Assembly: GCF_028867965.1 (NCBI RefSeq)
Contig: NZ_JAPQNT010000010.1
Location: 1-64,000, forward strand
Source of the DNA: Flavobacterium sp. SUN046
GTDB lineage: Bacteria > Bacteroidota > Bacteroidia > Flavobacteriales > Flavobacteriaceae
DNA: 64,000 bases
Direction of reading: 5' to 3'
Shown here: in pieces, positions 25,729 through 34,481 of the stretch
Position numbering within the stretch: the first letter of the stretch is position 1
How the letters are laid out: every line of letters starts with the position of its first letter
The notes under the pieces: generated by a model
What the model was told of the DNA's origin: nothing
Seen by the model: the letters and a program-made list of their open reading frames with translations, nothing else
The model's database searches: none
Made by a program: the position numbers and the translations under genes

Positions 25729-26826
25729 TTATTCAAATTCAATATACCAACTTATTTTAATCATTCTTCGCTGAGGATCATCTTGACCATTAGCATTAAA
25801 TTGTTTTATATTATTTGGTAATTCTTCACCATGACCAATAGATTTTATTACAGGTTCAGAAAATGTTATTAATTCAGTCTTGTTGTTTTTAAAATAATCA
25901 TTTGCTAATATTTTCAATTTTTCACTTATATAATCAGCTCTTTGTTGAGATAATAATTTATTTCTTTCAGATGAATTATCTCTGAATGGAGTTGAGTCTG
26001 AATAACCATCTATATTGAAAAATATTGTTGCTTTTAAATTATCTTTAATTCTACTTTTTTGTTTTAATTCTTCTATTTTGGATTTCATTAATATCAAAAC
26101 ATTTCTTAAGTCATTAAGTGCATTATTAAGTTCTGTTTCTCCTAATACTGAAGAACCTGTATCAAAAAAATTATTTTGCTCGGCACTCAATGATATTGTT
26201 TTTACATTATCCGTATTATCTACCAAGGCTAATAGCATAAATGCATAGGTATTATACGTTTGAACAAGTTTTACCTGTTCCTCATTAATTTTAAAAACCT
26301 TATTATTAATTTCAATAATATATTTATCATTATCAGAAATTATGTCATTATTTATTTTTTCTAGAACTTTTTTAGAAATTTTTTTATTTTGAAGTCCAAG
26401 TTGTCTTACTTTAATATTATATAAACTATCAGATCGTTTTGTTAAAACATCTGGGTTAAGTCTCTTTTTAGTCTTTTCTAATTTTGTTTGAATTACTAAA
26501 AGCTGTTTACTTAAGTTCTTTACACCGTTATAAATTTCAGTACTTTTATTATTTATTTTTTCAGAAACTTTATCAGTTATTACCTCATTTTTAATTTTGT
26601 TGTTTATAAAATCAACTAGTTTTGTTTTTGGAATTGAATCATTAGCATAATCTAGATTTACTTTACTGATTTTAGATATATTATCATCTACTTTTTCTTT
26701 TTCTTTTACATTCCATCGTATCCTATTTGGAACACTTTTTTTAGAACCACAAGAGGTTAAAATAAGCAACACACCTAATATTATTAATTTACTTTTTTTC
26801 ATCATTTCTATTTCTGAGTTTATCAT
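25729..26826 (-). CDS. lipoprotein with OmpA-like C-terminal domain (365 aa, or 358 from Met8)
   Basis: A lipobox (LILTSCGSKKS) follows a short hydrophobic signal, most naturally read from the Met pair near 26802-26805. The middle is helical (many Lys/Asn, VSEKINNKSTEIYNGVKNLS). The last 100 residues have the OmpA peptidoglycan-binding layout: FFNIDGYSDSTPFRD, LSQQRADYISEKL, IGHGEELP and a terminal DPQRRMIKISW. So it should tether the outer membrane to the cell wall. The start overlaps the end of the upstream gene, implying an operon with the next three genes. Confidence 0.75.
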   Translation of the reverse strand: MINSEIEMMKKSKLIILGVLLILTSCGSKKSVPNRIRWNVKEKEKVDDNISKISKVNLDYANDSIPKTKLVDFINNKIKNEVITDKVSEKINNKSTEIYNGVKNLSKQLLVIQTKLEKTKKRLNPDVLTKRSDSLYNIKVRQLGLQNKKISKKVLEKINNDIISDNDKYIIEINNKVFKINEEQVKLVQTYNTYAFMLLALVDNTDNVKTISLSAEQNNFFDTGSSVLGETELNNALNDLRNVLILMKSKIEELKQKSRIKDNLKATIFFNIDGYSDSTPFRDNSSERNKLLSQQRADYISEKLKILANDYFKNNKTELITFSEPVIKSIGHGEELPNNIKQFNANGQDDPQRRMIKISWYIEFE

Positions 26827-27316
26827 CTAAAGATTTTCTATAATTTTCATAATTTTCGTCTTGAATTGACTGATTGTTCTGTGGTTTTTTCTTAATTGAA
26901 ATTGGTTTTTTCTTGTATAAATATGGTTTTTTATTTGGTGTTTTAACATTAACTTTTGGCTTTTCAGATTTACTAATATCAACTTCGCTTGTTTTAACTT
27001 CTGTCGGAGGATTTTTTACTTTTTTCAAACCATTATCATTAATTGTCTTTTTAGGCTCATCTCTTTTTTGTACTGAACCATAATAGTTGCCTCCAAAATA
27101 AAACCCACTACTAGTTAATAAAGAGAACCCTAAAAATAAAACTAGCCAATTTTTTTCTAGAAACTCAACAATTTTATTTTTACTTTTATTATTATCAGTA
27201 TTATTATCAGTACTATTACCATTATTATTAATAATTATATTAATAGGCCCTCCATTGTTTGGAACACCTAAATTATTTGGCGAATGAATAACTTTAGTTA
27301 TTTTTTTTCTCTTCAT
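26789..27316 (-). CDS. single-TM protein with basic Pro/Lys-rich tail (175 aa)
   Basis: A short Asn-rich N-terminus (NNNGNSTDNNTDNN) is followed by one transmembrane helix at about residues 52-72 (WLVLFLGFSLLTSSGFYFGG) and a Lys/Pro-rich, probably extended C-terminal region (KPNVNVKTPNKKPYLYKKK-like). The layout, one helix and a flexible periplasmic arm, resembles TonB-like or envelope-spanning linkers, but there is no TonB C-terminal domain. It overlaps the OmpA-like lipoprotein gene, suggesting a complex. Confidence 0.6.
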   Translation of the reverse strand: MKRKKITKVIHSPNNLGVPNNGGPINIIINNNGNSTDNNTDNNKSKNKIVEFLEKNWLVLFLGFSLLTSSGFYFGGNYYGSVQKRDEPKKTINDNGLKKVKNPPTEVKTSEVDISKSEKPKVNVKTPNKKPYLYKKKPISIKKKPQNNQSIQDENYENYRKSLDDKLRNRNDEKK

Positions 27317-27324
27317 AATTTATG

Positions 27325-28506
27325 TTAAATAAAAAAGACACTTAAGTTTATAAATATGAATGTATATGTAAAACAAAAAATCGCAAAAATTAAAATAGTT
27401 AAGATTTTTACTAATTTGATTTTGTTATATTGTTTCTTTAAATCAACAGTTTTAAAATCTGATAACTCTTTGTGTATTTGAACTAATGCTACTATGTTAT
27501 TTATTTTATCTAAAAATTTCACTAAGTCCTTTTCGATTGCTTTTATAGATTGTTTTACATTGTTAAATAAAACGCACCAAATCATTATAAAAAAAATAAT
27601 TCCAAGCAGCAATACACAAAAATTTTTTAAAATTAATTCCCCATTAAAATCAAAATTGTTCAATAATAGAATATAACCAATAGGAACACCAAAAATATAA
27701 TTAGAAGCCTTTGAAACAGAGTCGTAAATTCTATCATTTATATCTTGAAAATATTCAGTTGAGGAGTTTTTAATTTTATCAAAAGAAAAACCAGAAAGAA
27801 ATAATGAATAACTTTTTTCGTAATTTAAAAGAAGAATATCCCAACCATCAATAAGTTTCTGATATGAATTGCCATTTTTGTCAAGAAAATTTATTAGTTC
27901 ATTTATAAATAGTTGTTTTCTATCACTACCGTTTATTAGGTCGTTAAAAATATCTGTAAAATTTTCTGAAATTGTAAATTTTATTTTTTTTATATCTTCA
28001 ATTTCATATTTAATTTCTAACTCAATTCCATTTCCTGCTTTATAGAAAAATAGTTTTAAATATAGTCCTAATGATTTTTCATTATCGCAAATTTCTTTAA
28101 GAAAATTTATCAATCTTAAATTTGTTTTATAGTTTTCAATTAAATTATTTGTAGAAGTGTTTGCTCTATAATCTAATTCTTTAATAAAATAATCTTGTTG
28201 ATTTATTTGAAATTTATTTTTACTTATAAATTCATCACTAGTTTCATAATAAGAAGTAACGTCACCAATTTTAAATTCAATGGAAATTGTACGATTTAAA
28301 TAATTATTTATAGAATTAAAATCAATACTCGATTTATCAGAGTAATTTGAGATTTCAACTAAATTACTATTAATTAAAGTTGATAAATATTCTAAATCAC
28401 TATTTGATAAATTATCAATAGAACCATAAATATAGCTAACATCTTTAGTGCAATTTGATAATCTATTAATTAAGAATATAGTACAATCTAATTTATTCTG
28501 GCTCAT
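27325..28506 (-). CDS. hypothetical protein with two C-terminal TM helices (393 aa)
   Basis: Residues 1-255 are soluble, Asn/Ile/Lys-rich and contain SSIDFNSINNYLNRTISIEF and a charged middle. Hydrophobic segments lie at about 288-312 (LKNFCVLLLGIIFFIMIWCV) and at the end (ILTILIFAIFCFTYTFIFIN). The start overlaps the NdpA-like gene by 14 bp and it is followed 8 bp later by the single-TM protein, so four genes (28493 to 25729) read as one operon. No known family recognised. Confidence 0.6.
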   Translation of the reverse strand: MSQNKLDCTIFLINRLSNCTKDVSYIYGSIDNLSNSDLEYLSTLINSNLVEISNYSDKSSIDFNSINNYLNRTISIEFKIGDVTSYYETSDEFISKNKFQINQQDYFIKELDYRANTSTNNLIENYKTNLRLINFLKEICDNEKSLGLYLKLFFYKAGNGIELEIKYEIEDIKKIKFTISENFTDIFNDLINGSDRKQLFINELINFLDKNGNSYQKLIDGWDILLLNYEKSYSLFLSGFSFDKIKNSSTEYFQDINDRIYDSVSKASNYIFGVPIGYILLLNNFDFNGELILKNFCVLLLGIIFFIMIWCVLFNNVKQSIKAIEKDLVKFLDKINNIVALVQIHKELSDFKTVDLKKQYNKIKLVKILTILIFAIFCFTYTFIFINLSVFFI

Positions 28507-29488
28507 TATTTCCTATTTCAAATACTAAATCCAATGATTCTTCTGGCACATCATGAATAATAATATTATTTCCCTCTCTAGTTATTTTAGAATTTATTAA
28601 AGCTTTGTCAAAAACTAAAACATATCCATCTTCTTTAATTCTATTGCGAATGAATATTTCATAATCACCTTTTTTATAAATTTTAATTTTATCACTTACT
28701 TCTATTTCATTTTCAGTAATATATAATTTAAAGTCGTTTGGATTTTCATTATCAATTAGTGACGAAACCGAATCAATTTCTACTTCTTTTTCATCATTAA
28801 AACACTTAGTTAGATAATTTGAAATATTTTCTCTTATTCTTTCTTTTCTTTCACCTCTTATATTTTGAAACCTTACATATTGATCAATTGTATCTTTTAA
28901 TATTTTCAAGTTTTGCTTTGAAGAGGAAATATCTGTTGAACCTATAAAGTCTAAAAAATATTTAGATATTTCTCTTGTACCCTTTATAAATGAAAGATAT
29001 TGTGGTTCGTTGTTATTCCATCTATTTACATTCAACCTGTTCGCTCTTGCTAGTTTATCAATATCTAATGTCATCAACTTTTCAATGTCAAGTTTCTTAT
29101 CATCCACTGTAAATTGAGCTGATTTATCTAACATAGCTGTTATTAAAAAATCTGTCTTTTTATCCTCGTAATGAACAAAAACTACATAACCTCCTGTAGT
29201 TGTAGCTTTATCAATCTCCTTTAGAAGTATTTCCATTGCATCTACTGAGAATTTTAAAAAGTCATTATCTTGAAAGTATATTTTAACTTTCTTTTGAAAA
29301 GGATAATTATCTTCTCCTTCTTTAAAACTACCTTGAGTTGGGTTTTTTGAAGAATAGTTTTTAATTAATTTTTCAACAAATTCATTTACAGTTGAAGAAA
29401 TATTTATCAATTTATTAGAATTATTTAAATAAGGCTTTCCTTTTAATTCTTTAACTATTTGATGTAATACGATGTTTTTTAATATCAT
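28493..29488 (-). CDS. nucleoid-associated protein, NdpA/YejK family (331 aa)
   Basis: Length and layout match the 37-kDa nucleoid-associated protein family (E. coli YejK is about 335 residues): KNIVLHQIVKELKGKPYL at the start, GGYVVFVHYEDKKTDFLITA at about 102-122, LDIDKLARANRLNVNRW at about 140, and YLSFIKGTREISKYFLDFIG near 165. In accessory regions this family is often found with defence and toxin genes. It is the first gene of the OmpA-like/membrane operon, an unusual partnership. Confidence 0.82.
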   Translation of the reverse strand: MILKNIVLHQIVKELKGKPYLNNSNKLINISSTVNEFVEKLIKNYSSKNPTQGSFKEGEDNYPFQKKVKIYFQDNDFLKFSVDAMEILLKEIDKATTTGGYVVFVHYEDKKTDFLITAMLDKSAQFTVDDKKLDIEKLMTLDIDKLARANRLNVNRWNNNEPQYLSFIKGTREISKYFLDFIGSTDISSSKQNLKILKDTIDQYVRFQNIRGERKERIRENISNYLTKCFNDEKEVEIDSVSSLIDNENPNDFKLYITENEIEVSDKIKIYKKGDYEIFIRNRIKEDGYVLVFDKALINSKITREGNNIIIHDVPEESLDLVFEIGNNEPE

Positions 29489-29502
29489 TTTTTATTTTTT
29501 TA

Positions 29503-29749
29503 TTAATTTGTTGCATATAAATTACTAACACAAATTCCACAAACTTTTCTTCCTTAGTTATGAATATTTATCTCTTGCTTCTTGTTCATCAAGGCATGAA
29601 AAAATGTTTTGTTCACTTTCGCTCTTGTCCATTTTTTTACAAATAAATAATTTATTTGGTGTACATGCTATGTTATCACTGGTCATCTTTGCTTCAAAAA
29701 GATGATATTCTTTTGTTTCTTATCTTTTTTTAAGTATATAAACTTTCAT
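29503..29749 (-). pseudogene. interrupted small Cys-containing protein gene
   Basis: From the ATG at 29749 the frame reads MKVYILKKR, a stop, then ETKEYHLFEAKMTSDN, NKLFICKKMDKSESEQNIFS and CLDEQEARDKYS before a second stop. One frame over it continues GRKVCGICVSNLYATN. The continuity on both sides of the lesions indicates one ancestral protein of about 80 residues with five or six Cys. A nonsense codon and a frameshift separate it into three parts. It is adjacent to the Cys-rich peptide gene at 29763. Confidence 0.5.
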
Positions 29750-29762
29750 GATTTTCTTTTAT

Positions 29763-29945
29763 TTATCTACAAACCCCACATTTACCATCATTTTTGCTAC
29801 AATATTTACAATACTTACAATACTTGCAGTTTTTGCAAATCTTGCAATCTTTAGAGCCATCACAACCTCTACCAACTAGGCTATAACTAGCGATTGCTAT
29901 TGTAGTTATTGAAACGAATAGTATAATAATTCCTTTTCTAGACAT
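29763..29945 (-). CDS. exported Cys-rich peptide (60 aa)
   Basis: A hydrophobic N-terminal signal or anchor (GIIILFVSITTIAIASYSLV) is followed by a 35-residue tail with ten Cys, arranged as CDGSKDCKICKNCKYCKY, then CKYCSKNDGKCGVC. The CxxC repeats could bind metal or form disulphides outside the cytoplasm. The frame is intact, although the repeats mean a low-complexity artefact cannot be fully excluded. Confidence 0.55.
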   Translation of the reverse strand: MSRKGIIILFVSITTIAIASYSLVGRGCDGSKDCKICKNCKYCKYCKYCSKNDGKCGVCR

Positions 29946-30041
29946 AATTTTTAATGTGGTAATTGTTTACTTACTCTCTGTTTTCATATCCATGTATTAA
30001 AACTGCAACAGAGATTTATTCCTGTTGCAATAATTAATATA

Positions 30042-30218
30042 CTATCTTCTTTTTTTCGATGTATAGGTTGTATTTGGATTATTTGTAGCCTCTTTTTTTG
30101 TTACATATCTTCCTGTTACAGCACTTCGAGATTGCTCTGTAGTTTTAGTTTTTTTTTCTTGTGCTTCAAGATTTAAAGTAAATAATGTAATAATTGATAA
30201 TAAAATTATTTTTTTCAT
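30042..30218 (-). CDS. small exported protein (58 aa)
   Basis: ATG at 30218 to TAG at 30042. It has a signal peptide (MKKIILLSIITLFTLNLEAQ) and a 38-residue basic mature part with SRSAVTGRYVTKKEATNNPN and a TSKKRR end. The TGRYVTKKEA..NP.TT pattern recurs in small bacterial proteins of unknown function (from memory). Too short to name. Confidence 0.5.
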   Translation of the reverse strand: MKKIILLSIITLFTLNLEAQEKKTKTTEQSRSAVTGRYVTKKEATNNPNTTYTSKKRR

Positions 30219-30283
30219 GATTGTAAAAGATTAAATTTAGCCTACTCTACACAGTTTTCAGCATCCCTGTTTTACTTTAAGAA

Positions 30284-30641
30284 TTAAACAACGCTCGCAA
30301 GATCATCTCTCATCAACCACAGCGATATATTCACATACAACGATTCCAACATGCCTGAGGTTATTAGTTCGTGGGTTTTATATATTTTTCGTTTTAGGTT
30401 GATGTCACCTTTGTAGGTGTGTTTGACGTCTCTAAAAATTGCGTAATCAAATTTTTTGCCTTTTTGTATCAATATCGGTGATGTTTTCAGGTACTACTTC
30501 TAAAGTGTTAAATACATTATAACCCAAACTTTGCAGAAACTGCATCATAAAAGCATTTTTAGTAGCTTCTTCAGTTTGTATTTGTTCTTTCATTTTTACA
30601 AATCAATCTCCAATTTGTTTAAGGTGGTCTTTTAAATCCAT
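30284..30641 (-). pseudogene. chimeric relic: type I restriction R-subunit-like N-terminus joined to an M15 peptidase end
   Basis: From the ATG at 30641: MDLKDHLKQIGD, a stop, then MKEQIQTEEATKNAF, FLQSLGYNVFNTLEVVPE (the HSDR_N_2-type N-terminal pattern), a frameshift near 30475, then KGKKFDYAIFRD. The frame then switches homology to HTYKGDINLKRKIYKTHEL, which closely matches RTYKGDINLIRKIYKAHGL in the intact M15 peptidase at 35718-36155. So two unrelated gene ends were joined and then decayed by a nonsense codon and a frameshift. Confidence 0.6.
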
Positions 30642-30704
30642 ATTATTTTTGATTGTTGATATTATATTTATTTAAGAAATCAAGTTATACTTTGACGAGC
30701 TGAG

Positions 30705-31862
30705 TTAATCAATAAAAATGAAATTATTATCATAAAAATTATCCCAAATATTTTTTAGGTTATAATTAAGGTAACAAATCCCAAAACAAAGCCCAAATAA
30801 GATTACTGTCAAAGCACCTTCAATTAAAAGTAATTTTGATATTAAATCAGGATAGCTAGCATATACCCTTTCGATTGTCTCAACATCATTGAGTACAATT
30901 CCAAGATAACTGATAAAAGGTAAAACGCTTAAAATATAAAGCAATAATCTGGCTGGACTAAAATTATCATATTTCAATAATGATGATGATTGTATTGTAC
31001 TTTTAGGAATATTGAATATTTCATTTGTAGTCAAAAAATTATAGTGATGCTTACGACAGCAAAAATTATATTTTTGCATTATTACGCCATTTATAATAAT
31101 ATTAATTTCTCTTTTAGGTTTTTTTTCAGAGGCTTCTAAATGAGTTCTTACACTTGTAATTTCTTCTTGATTAAGTTTTTTGATTACATTAAAACTTAAT
31201 TTTAAACTCTCTTCTACAGATATCCATTTATTTTTTAGATTTGTTTCATGTCTGTAGCGTTCACTAATTGATTTGAATGCTATTTTTGTATTCAAGTTTT
31301 CTCTTCTCTTCGTAAAGTATAGTATTAGTAGTAAGATAAAAAACACCAATCCCATAATAAGTCCAGCATCATTAACATCAAAGGTTAATCCTAATATTGG
31401 AAATTTTGGGTATTTAAATTCAGGAATAAATTTAGAAATCAATAAATCTCTTTCCTTTTCAAATTTAATGTTATCACTTAACAATTTTTTTTCTGTTAAT
31501 TCTAGCTCATTTAATTTATTATCAATGCTATCAATAATAGTATTATTCCCATTTTCTTTAAATAAATTAATAGCATTTTTATTTGTTGTCATTGAACTTT
31601 TTACAACTACCAATTGATTGTTGATAGAGTCAATTTTTTTATCTAAAATTTCTTTATGCTTTAATGCCCATGTTTGTGGTGAAGTATTAATAATAACTAG
31701 TATAGACATTAAAAACATTACCAAAATAAAATACATAACCGATCTAGTTATTGAAGAGGTTTGATTTGAAATTTTACAAATTTCAGTTACCGATGGATCA
31801 ATTTTTAAATCAATATTTCTTATATCAAGTTTATTGTATAAATCTTCTAATTCTGCTTTCAT
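30705..31862 (-). CDS. multi-TM protein with central coiled coil (385 aa)
   Basis: TM1 at about residues 40-60 (YFILVMFLMSILVIINTS), a charged coiled-coil region at about 70-140 (NKLNELELTEKKLLSDNIKF), TM2 at about 175-195, a soluble region with HLEASEKKPKREINIIINGV, and two further helices near 312-335 and 350-375. No recognised domain. It lies alone, 120 bp after the next minus-strand gene. Confidence 0.6.
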   Translation of the reverse strand: MKAELEDLYNKLDIRNIDLKIDPSVTEICKISNQTSSITRSVMYFILVMFLMSILVIINTSPQTWALKHKEILDKKIDSINNQLVVVKSSMTTNKNAINLFKENGNNTIIDSIDNKLNELELTEKKLLSDNIKFEKERDLLISKFIPEFKYPKFPILGLTFDVNDAGLIMGLVFFILLLILYFTKRRENLNTKIAFKSISERYRHETNLKNKWISVEESLKLSFNVIKKLNQEEITSVRTHLEASEKKPKREINIIINGVIMQKYNFCCRKHHYNFLTTNEIFNIPKSTIQSSSLLKYDNFSPARLLLYILSVLPFISYLGIVLNDVETIERVYASYPDLISKLLLIEGALTVILFGLCFGICYLNYNLKNIWDNFYDNNFIFID

Positions 31863-31883
31863 AAATAATATATTTAATTCACC

Positions 31884-31914
31884 AACTCTTACAGCTGTTG
31901 GTTTGGCTGGTTTT
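31884..31914. repeat. short dispersed motif, copy 1
   Basis: CTCTTACAGCTGTTGGTTTG and following bases resemble CTCTCACAAATGTTGGTTTG at 32404-32432; both lie upstream of or between minus-strand genes. Probably a remnant of a repeat family; no function seen. Confidence 0.35.
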
Positions 31915-31983
31915 GCATTTATTTATTACTTAAAATCGTGTGGTTTTGTTAAGATGGGCTTGGATTTTTTTAGCTTTTGAATT

Positions 31984-32376
31984 TTAGTTTTGTTTATCTA
32001 ATATAAAAAAAATGATTATCAGTGTTATTGCCAAAATAATAACACTAATACCGTAGAAAAAATTTTCTGTTTGTAAACTATATAAATTATTAATTTCTAA
32101 AGTTAAACGATTGAAATTTTCTTGATAATCTGGAGTTTCTTTATAAAGAAGTTTTATTAAAATAATATCATTCGATAATTCATTATATTTTTCAATTGAA
32201 AATCCAAAAAAAATCCATGCAGGGAAAAAAAATAAATAAGCAATTTTCTTATTTCCTTTTAACTTATAATAACTGTTACTGAGAATTAGTAAAAAAGATG
32301 CAGCAGTAATAGTTAATGACCAATTCATTAGAATAGTAGAGTTTGAAAAATACTCATTTATGGCATTATTTATCAT
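31984..32376 (-). CDS. small membrane protein, three TM helices (130 aa)
   Basis: Hydrophobic segments at about residues 15-33 (NWSLTITAASFLLILSNS), 42-58 (KIAYLFFFPAWIFFGFS) and 107-126 (FYGISVIILAITLIIIFFIL). The loop between the last two is Asn/Glu-rich. Small three- to four-helix membrane proteins often accompany nucleotide-signal defence genes; the TIR genes lie 1-3 kb upstream. Function not established. Confidence 0.55.
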   Translation of the reverse strand: MINNAINEYFSNSTILMNWSLTITAASFLLILSNSYYKLKGNKKIAYLFFFPAWIFFGFSIEKYNELSNDIILIKLLYKETPDYQENFNRLTLEINNLYSLQTENFFYGISVIILAITLIIIFFILDKQN

Positions 32377-32475
32377 GTTTTCTAGAATTATATTTTACAC
32401 TAGCTCTCACAAATGTTGGTTTGGCTTGTTTATTACTATGAAGTCCTATGACTTTGAAAAGGAGAATATTTTTTT

Positions 32476-33150
32476 TCACAATTTCTTTAAATCATGAATT
32501 GTAGATTCAATTAAAATTGGAATGTTACCATTTTTTATTTCACCATAATTTGCTTCTTGTCCATTAAAAAGGTCAACAGCAATGCAATATGCTGGATTAA
32601 CAAAAAACTTTTTTTCGTAATGTTTTTTCAAAAAACGATAAAGTATATCAGCAAACATTCCAAGCTCACTTTTTTTAAAACCCTCTTTTTGCGCTATAAA
32701 CCAAATTCCGCCTATTTCTTCACTGTTATTTTCAGAAAACGAGAAAATATGGCAAGGTTTTGCTTCTATAGGCAAACCTTTGATGTCAAGAATAGATTGA
32801 TTTTTTGGTTGTTTCAGAAAAGTTAAATCTGCATTTGGCTTTAAAAGTTGCATATCAAAATCTTTGAAATTATTTATTAAATCAATATTTTTTTGAAATT
32901 GGTCTTTGGTTCTCTTTAATTCATAAATATTAATTTTATCTGCCAATACATTAATTTTTTCATCTAATAAATCTAAATTATTTTGTTTATAAGCATTTCT
33001 AATAGCACTTAAACAGCTTGCCCAATAATTACCTCCTGAACCATCTACTGATTTTATTTTTTCAGTTTTAAGATTATTTACAAAAGTGATTTTTGTTCTA
33101 TCAGTTTTACCTCGAAAATCAATTAAGTTTTTTACAGTTATTTTTTTCAT
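32476..33150 (-). CDS. hypothetical protein (224 aa)
   Basis: I prefer the Met at 33150 (MKKITVKNLIDFRGKTDRT), since the 11 preceding residues look unconserved. An alpha/beta protein with SVDGSGGNYWASCLSAIRN at about 40-58, helical LDEKINVLADKINIYELKRT, then HIFSFSENNSEEIGGIWFIA and a C-terminal NPAYCIAVDLFNGQEANYGE. No family recognised. It lies directly downstream of the first TIR gene, so it may belong to that defence-like set. Confidence 0.6.
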   Translation of the reverse strand: MKKITVKNLIDFRGKTDRTKITFVNNLKTEKIKSVDGSGGNYWASCLSAIRNAYKQNNLDLLDEKINVLADKINIYELKRTKDQFQKNIDLINNFKDFDMQLLKPNADLTFLKQPKNQSILDIKGLPIEAKPCHIFSFSENNSEEIGGIWFIAQKEGFKKSELGMFADILYRFLKKHYEKKFFVNPAYCIAVDLFNGQEANYGEIKNGNIPILIESTIHDLKKL

Positions 33151-33210
33151 TTGAGCCTTTTTTTTATAAATTATTTTGACCATTACAATGGCTTTAGTGT
33201 ATATAACTTT

Positions 33211-33987
33211 CTATTTTAGATTATATAAATTATCCAACGCAACATATTTATCTTTGTAGTTTTTATTACCCCATTTTTTTAATAATGAATCAAATTCAAT
33301 TTTTATTAAATGACTAATATCTATATTATAATCTATCCTTAAATTAGGTATGCCAAGACCACCTTTACTAAATGTTTCTGTTGATTCATATATCCTTTCA
33401 ATAAATCTATCAGGTTTCTTACCAATTAATAATTTTGACATAAAAATTTCTGAATAAATCCATGGAGATTCAGTTTTGTCAACATCTTTGTATGCTTTTA
33501 TAGAATCAGGCGTGTTTATTAATATAAAACATTCCGATTTATCTATCATTAATGACAAAGCATTTGAAAGCATCATGTGTATGTGACTTGAAGCATAGTT
33601 TGCTTTTTCATAAGAGTAAATATTTTTTGATTGATCTAACCATGAATAGTCATTGTTTATACTTCTTAATAATGTTTTAGAATAGCCCCATAAACAAGAA
33701 TCTACAAAAGATGTAATATTATGCTTTTCAAACAACCACCCAGATAGTGCTATTGCATTTTTCTTATCTTTGTGTGAATATGATATAAAAATTTCTGTTT
33801 CAAATTTTGGAAACCAATTTTGTTCAAGTTTAGTACCATCAATACCTTTATCAGGATATATAAAAGAACTAAGTGTTTTTTGAATTGGTTTTTGAATTTT
33901 TAAATAATTAGATAATCCAATTTTATAATATTCTTCAAATTGTGAATATTCTTCAAAATTCAATTCTAAGTTAAAGCCTTTGTACAT
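33211..33987 (-). CDS. TIR-domain protein, paralogue 1 (258 aa)
   Basis: After an N-terminal extension of about 65 residues comes EIFISYSHKDKKNAIALSGW and FEKHNITSFVDSCLWGYS, the box 1/box 2 pattern of TIR domains, then MMLSNALSLMIDKSECFILI and SPWIYSEIFMSKLL. TIR domains make or sense nucleotide signals or destroy NAD. It is a clear paralogue of the protein at 34886-35680 (same extension, same ALDNLYN end). The two flank the ThsB-like and 4-TM genes. Confidence 0.78.
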   Translation of the reverse strand: MYKGFNLELNFEEYSQFEEYYKIGLSNYLKIQKPIQKTLSSFIYPDKGIDGTKLEQNWFPKFETEIFISYSHKDKKNAIALSGWLFEKHNITSFVDSCLWGYSKTLLRSINNDYSWLDQSKNIYSYEKANYASSHIHMMLSNALSLMIDKSECFILINTPDSIKAYKDVDKTESPWIYSEIFMSKLLIGKKPDRFIERIYESTETFSKGGLGIPNLRIDYNIDISHLIKIEFDSLLKKWGNKNYKDKYVALDNLYNLK

Positions 33988-34094
33988 AATTTAATGGTTA
34001 TTTTATATTTTTAATTTTCATCAATTTTTCTATTCTAACCAAAAATTCAATTTGTTCTAATTCAATTATCAGAATTAACAGATTAAATCAAAAT

Positions 34095-34478
34095 TTAGAA
34101 TTCATCAATAATTTTTTTTATAGGTTCGGGATTAAATTTAATCAAATCATATTTTTCTAATAAATTTGGCACAGATCCAGTTGTATTAGGCATTCTAACA
34201 CAAATTATTTTTTTATGATAACTATTTGCTAGTTCTACTTCAGCATCAATCCAATCGTGGTTATGTGTATTGTCTCCAATTAATACAAGTATAAAAGCAC
34301 AACCTTTAATTTTACTTTTAATATGCTCTTTTATTGCATCTTTACCTAAATGTCTTTTGTCTTCGGTTTCATGAGTAATAGCTATATTACCTAAACGTTT
34401 GTCATTTGCCCATTTATTAATGTTAGTAATGCGATGACTGTCTTCAAATACACAACTAATAAATATTGATTTACTCAT
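34095..34478 (-). CDS. ThsB-like / MTH538-type TIR-like protein (127 aa)
   Basis: Starts SKSIFISCVFEDSHRITNIN, contains KDAIKEHIKSKIKGCAFILV, then LIGDNTHNHDWIDAEVELA and KKIICVRMPNTTG. That order matches the MTH538 TIR-like (DUF1863) family, to which Thoeris ThsB belongs. ThsB proteins synthesise a cyclic-ADPR-type signal on phage sensing. No ThsA-like (SIR2-SLOG) gene is present. The neighbour 4 bp upstream is a membrane protein, so a membrane effector may replace it. Confidence 0.78.
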   Translation of the reverse strand: MSKSIFISCVFEDSHRITNINKWANDKRLGNIAITHETEDKRHLGKDAIKEHIKSKIKGCAFILVLIGDNTHNHDWIDAEVELANSYHKKIICVRMPNTTGSVPNLLEKYDLIKFNPEPIKKIIDEF

Positions 34479-34481
34479 GAT

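Noticed and set aside
25729..28506. Zorya-type defence system because of the OmpA-like lipoprotein
   Set aside because: ZorA/ZorB need a MotA-like channel protein; none of the neighbours has that pattern.
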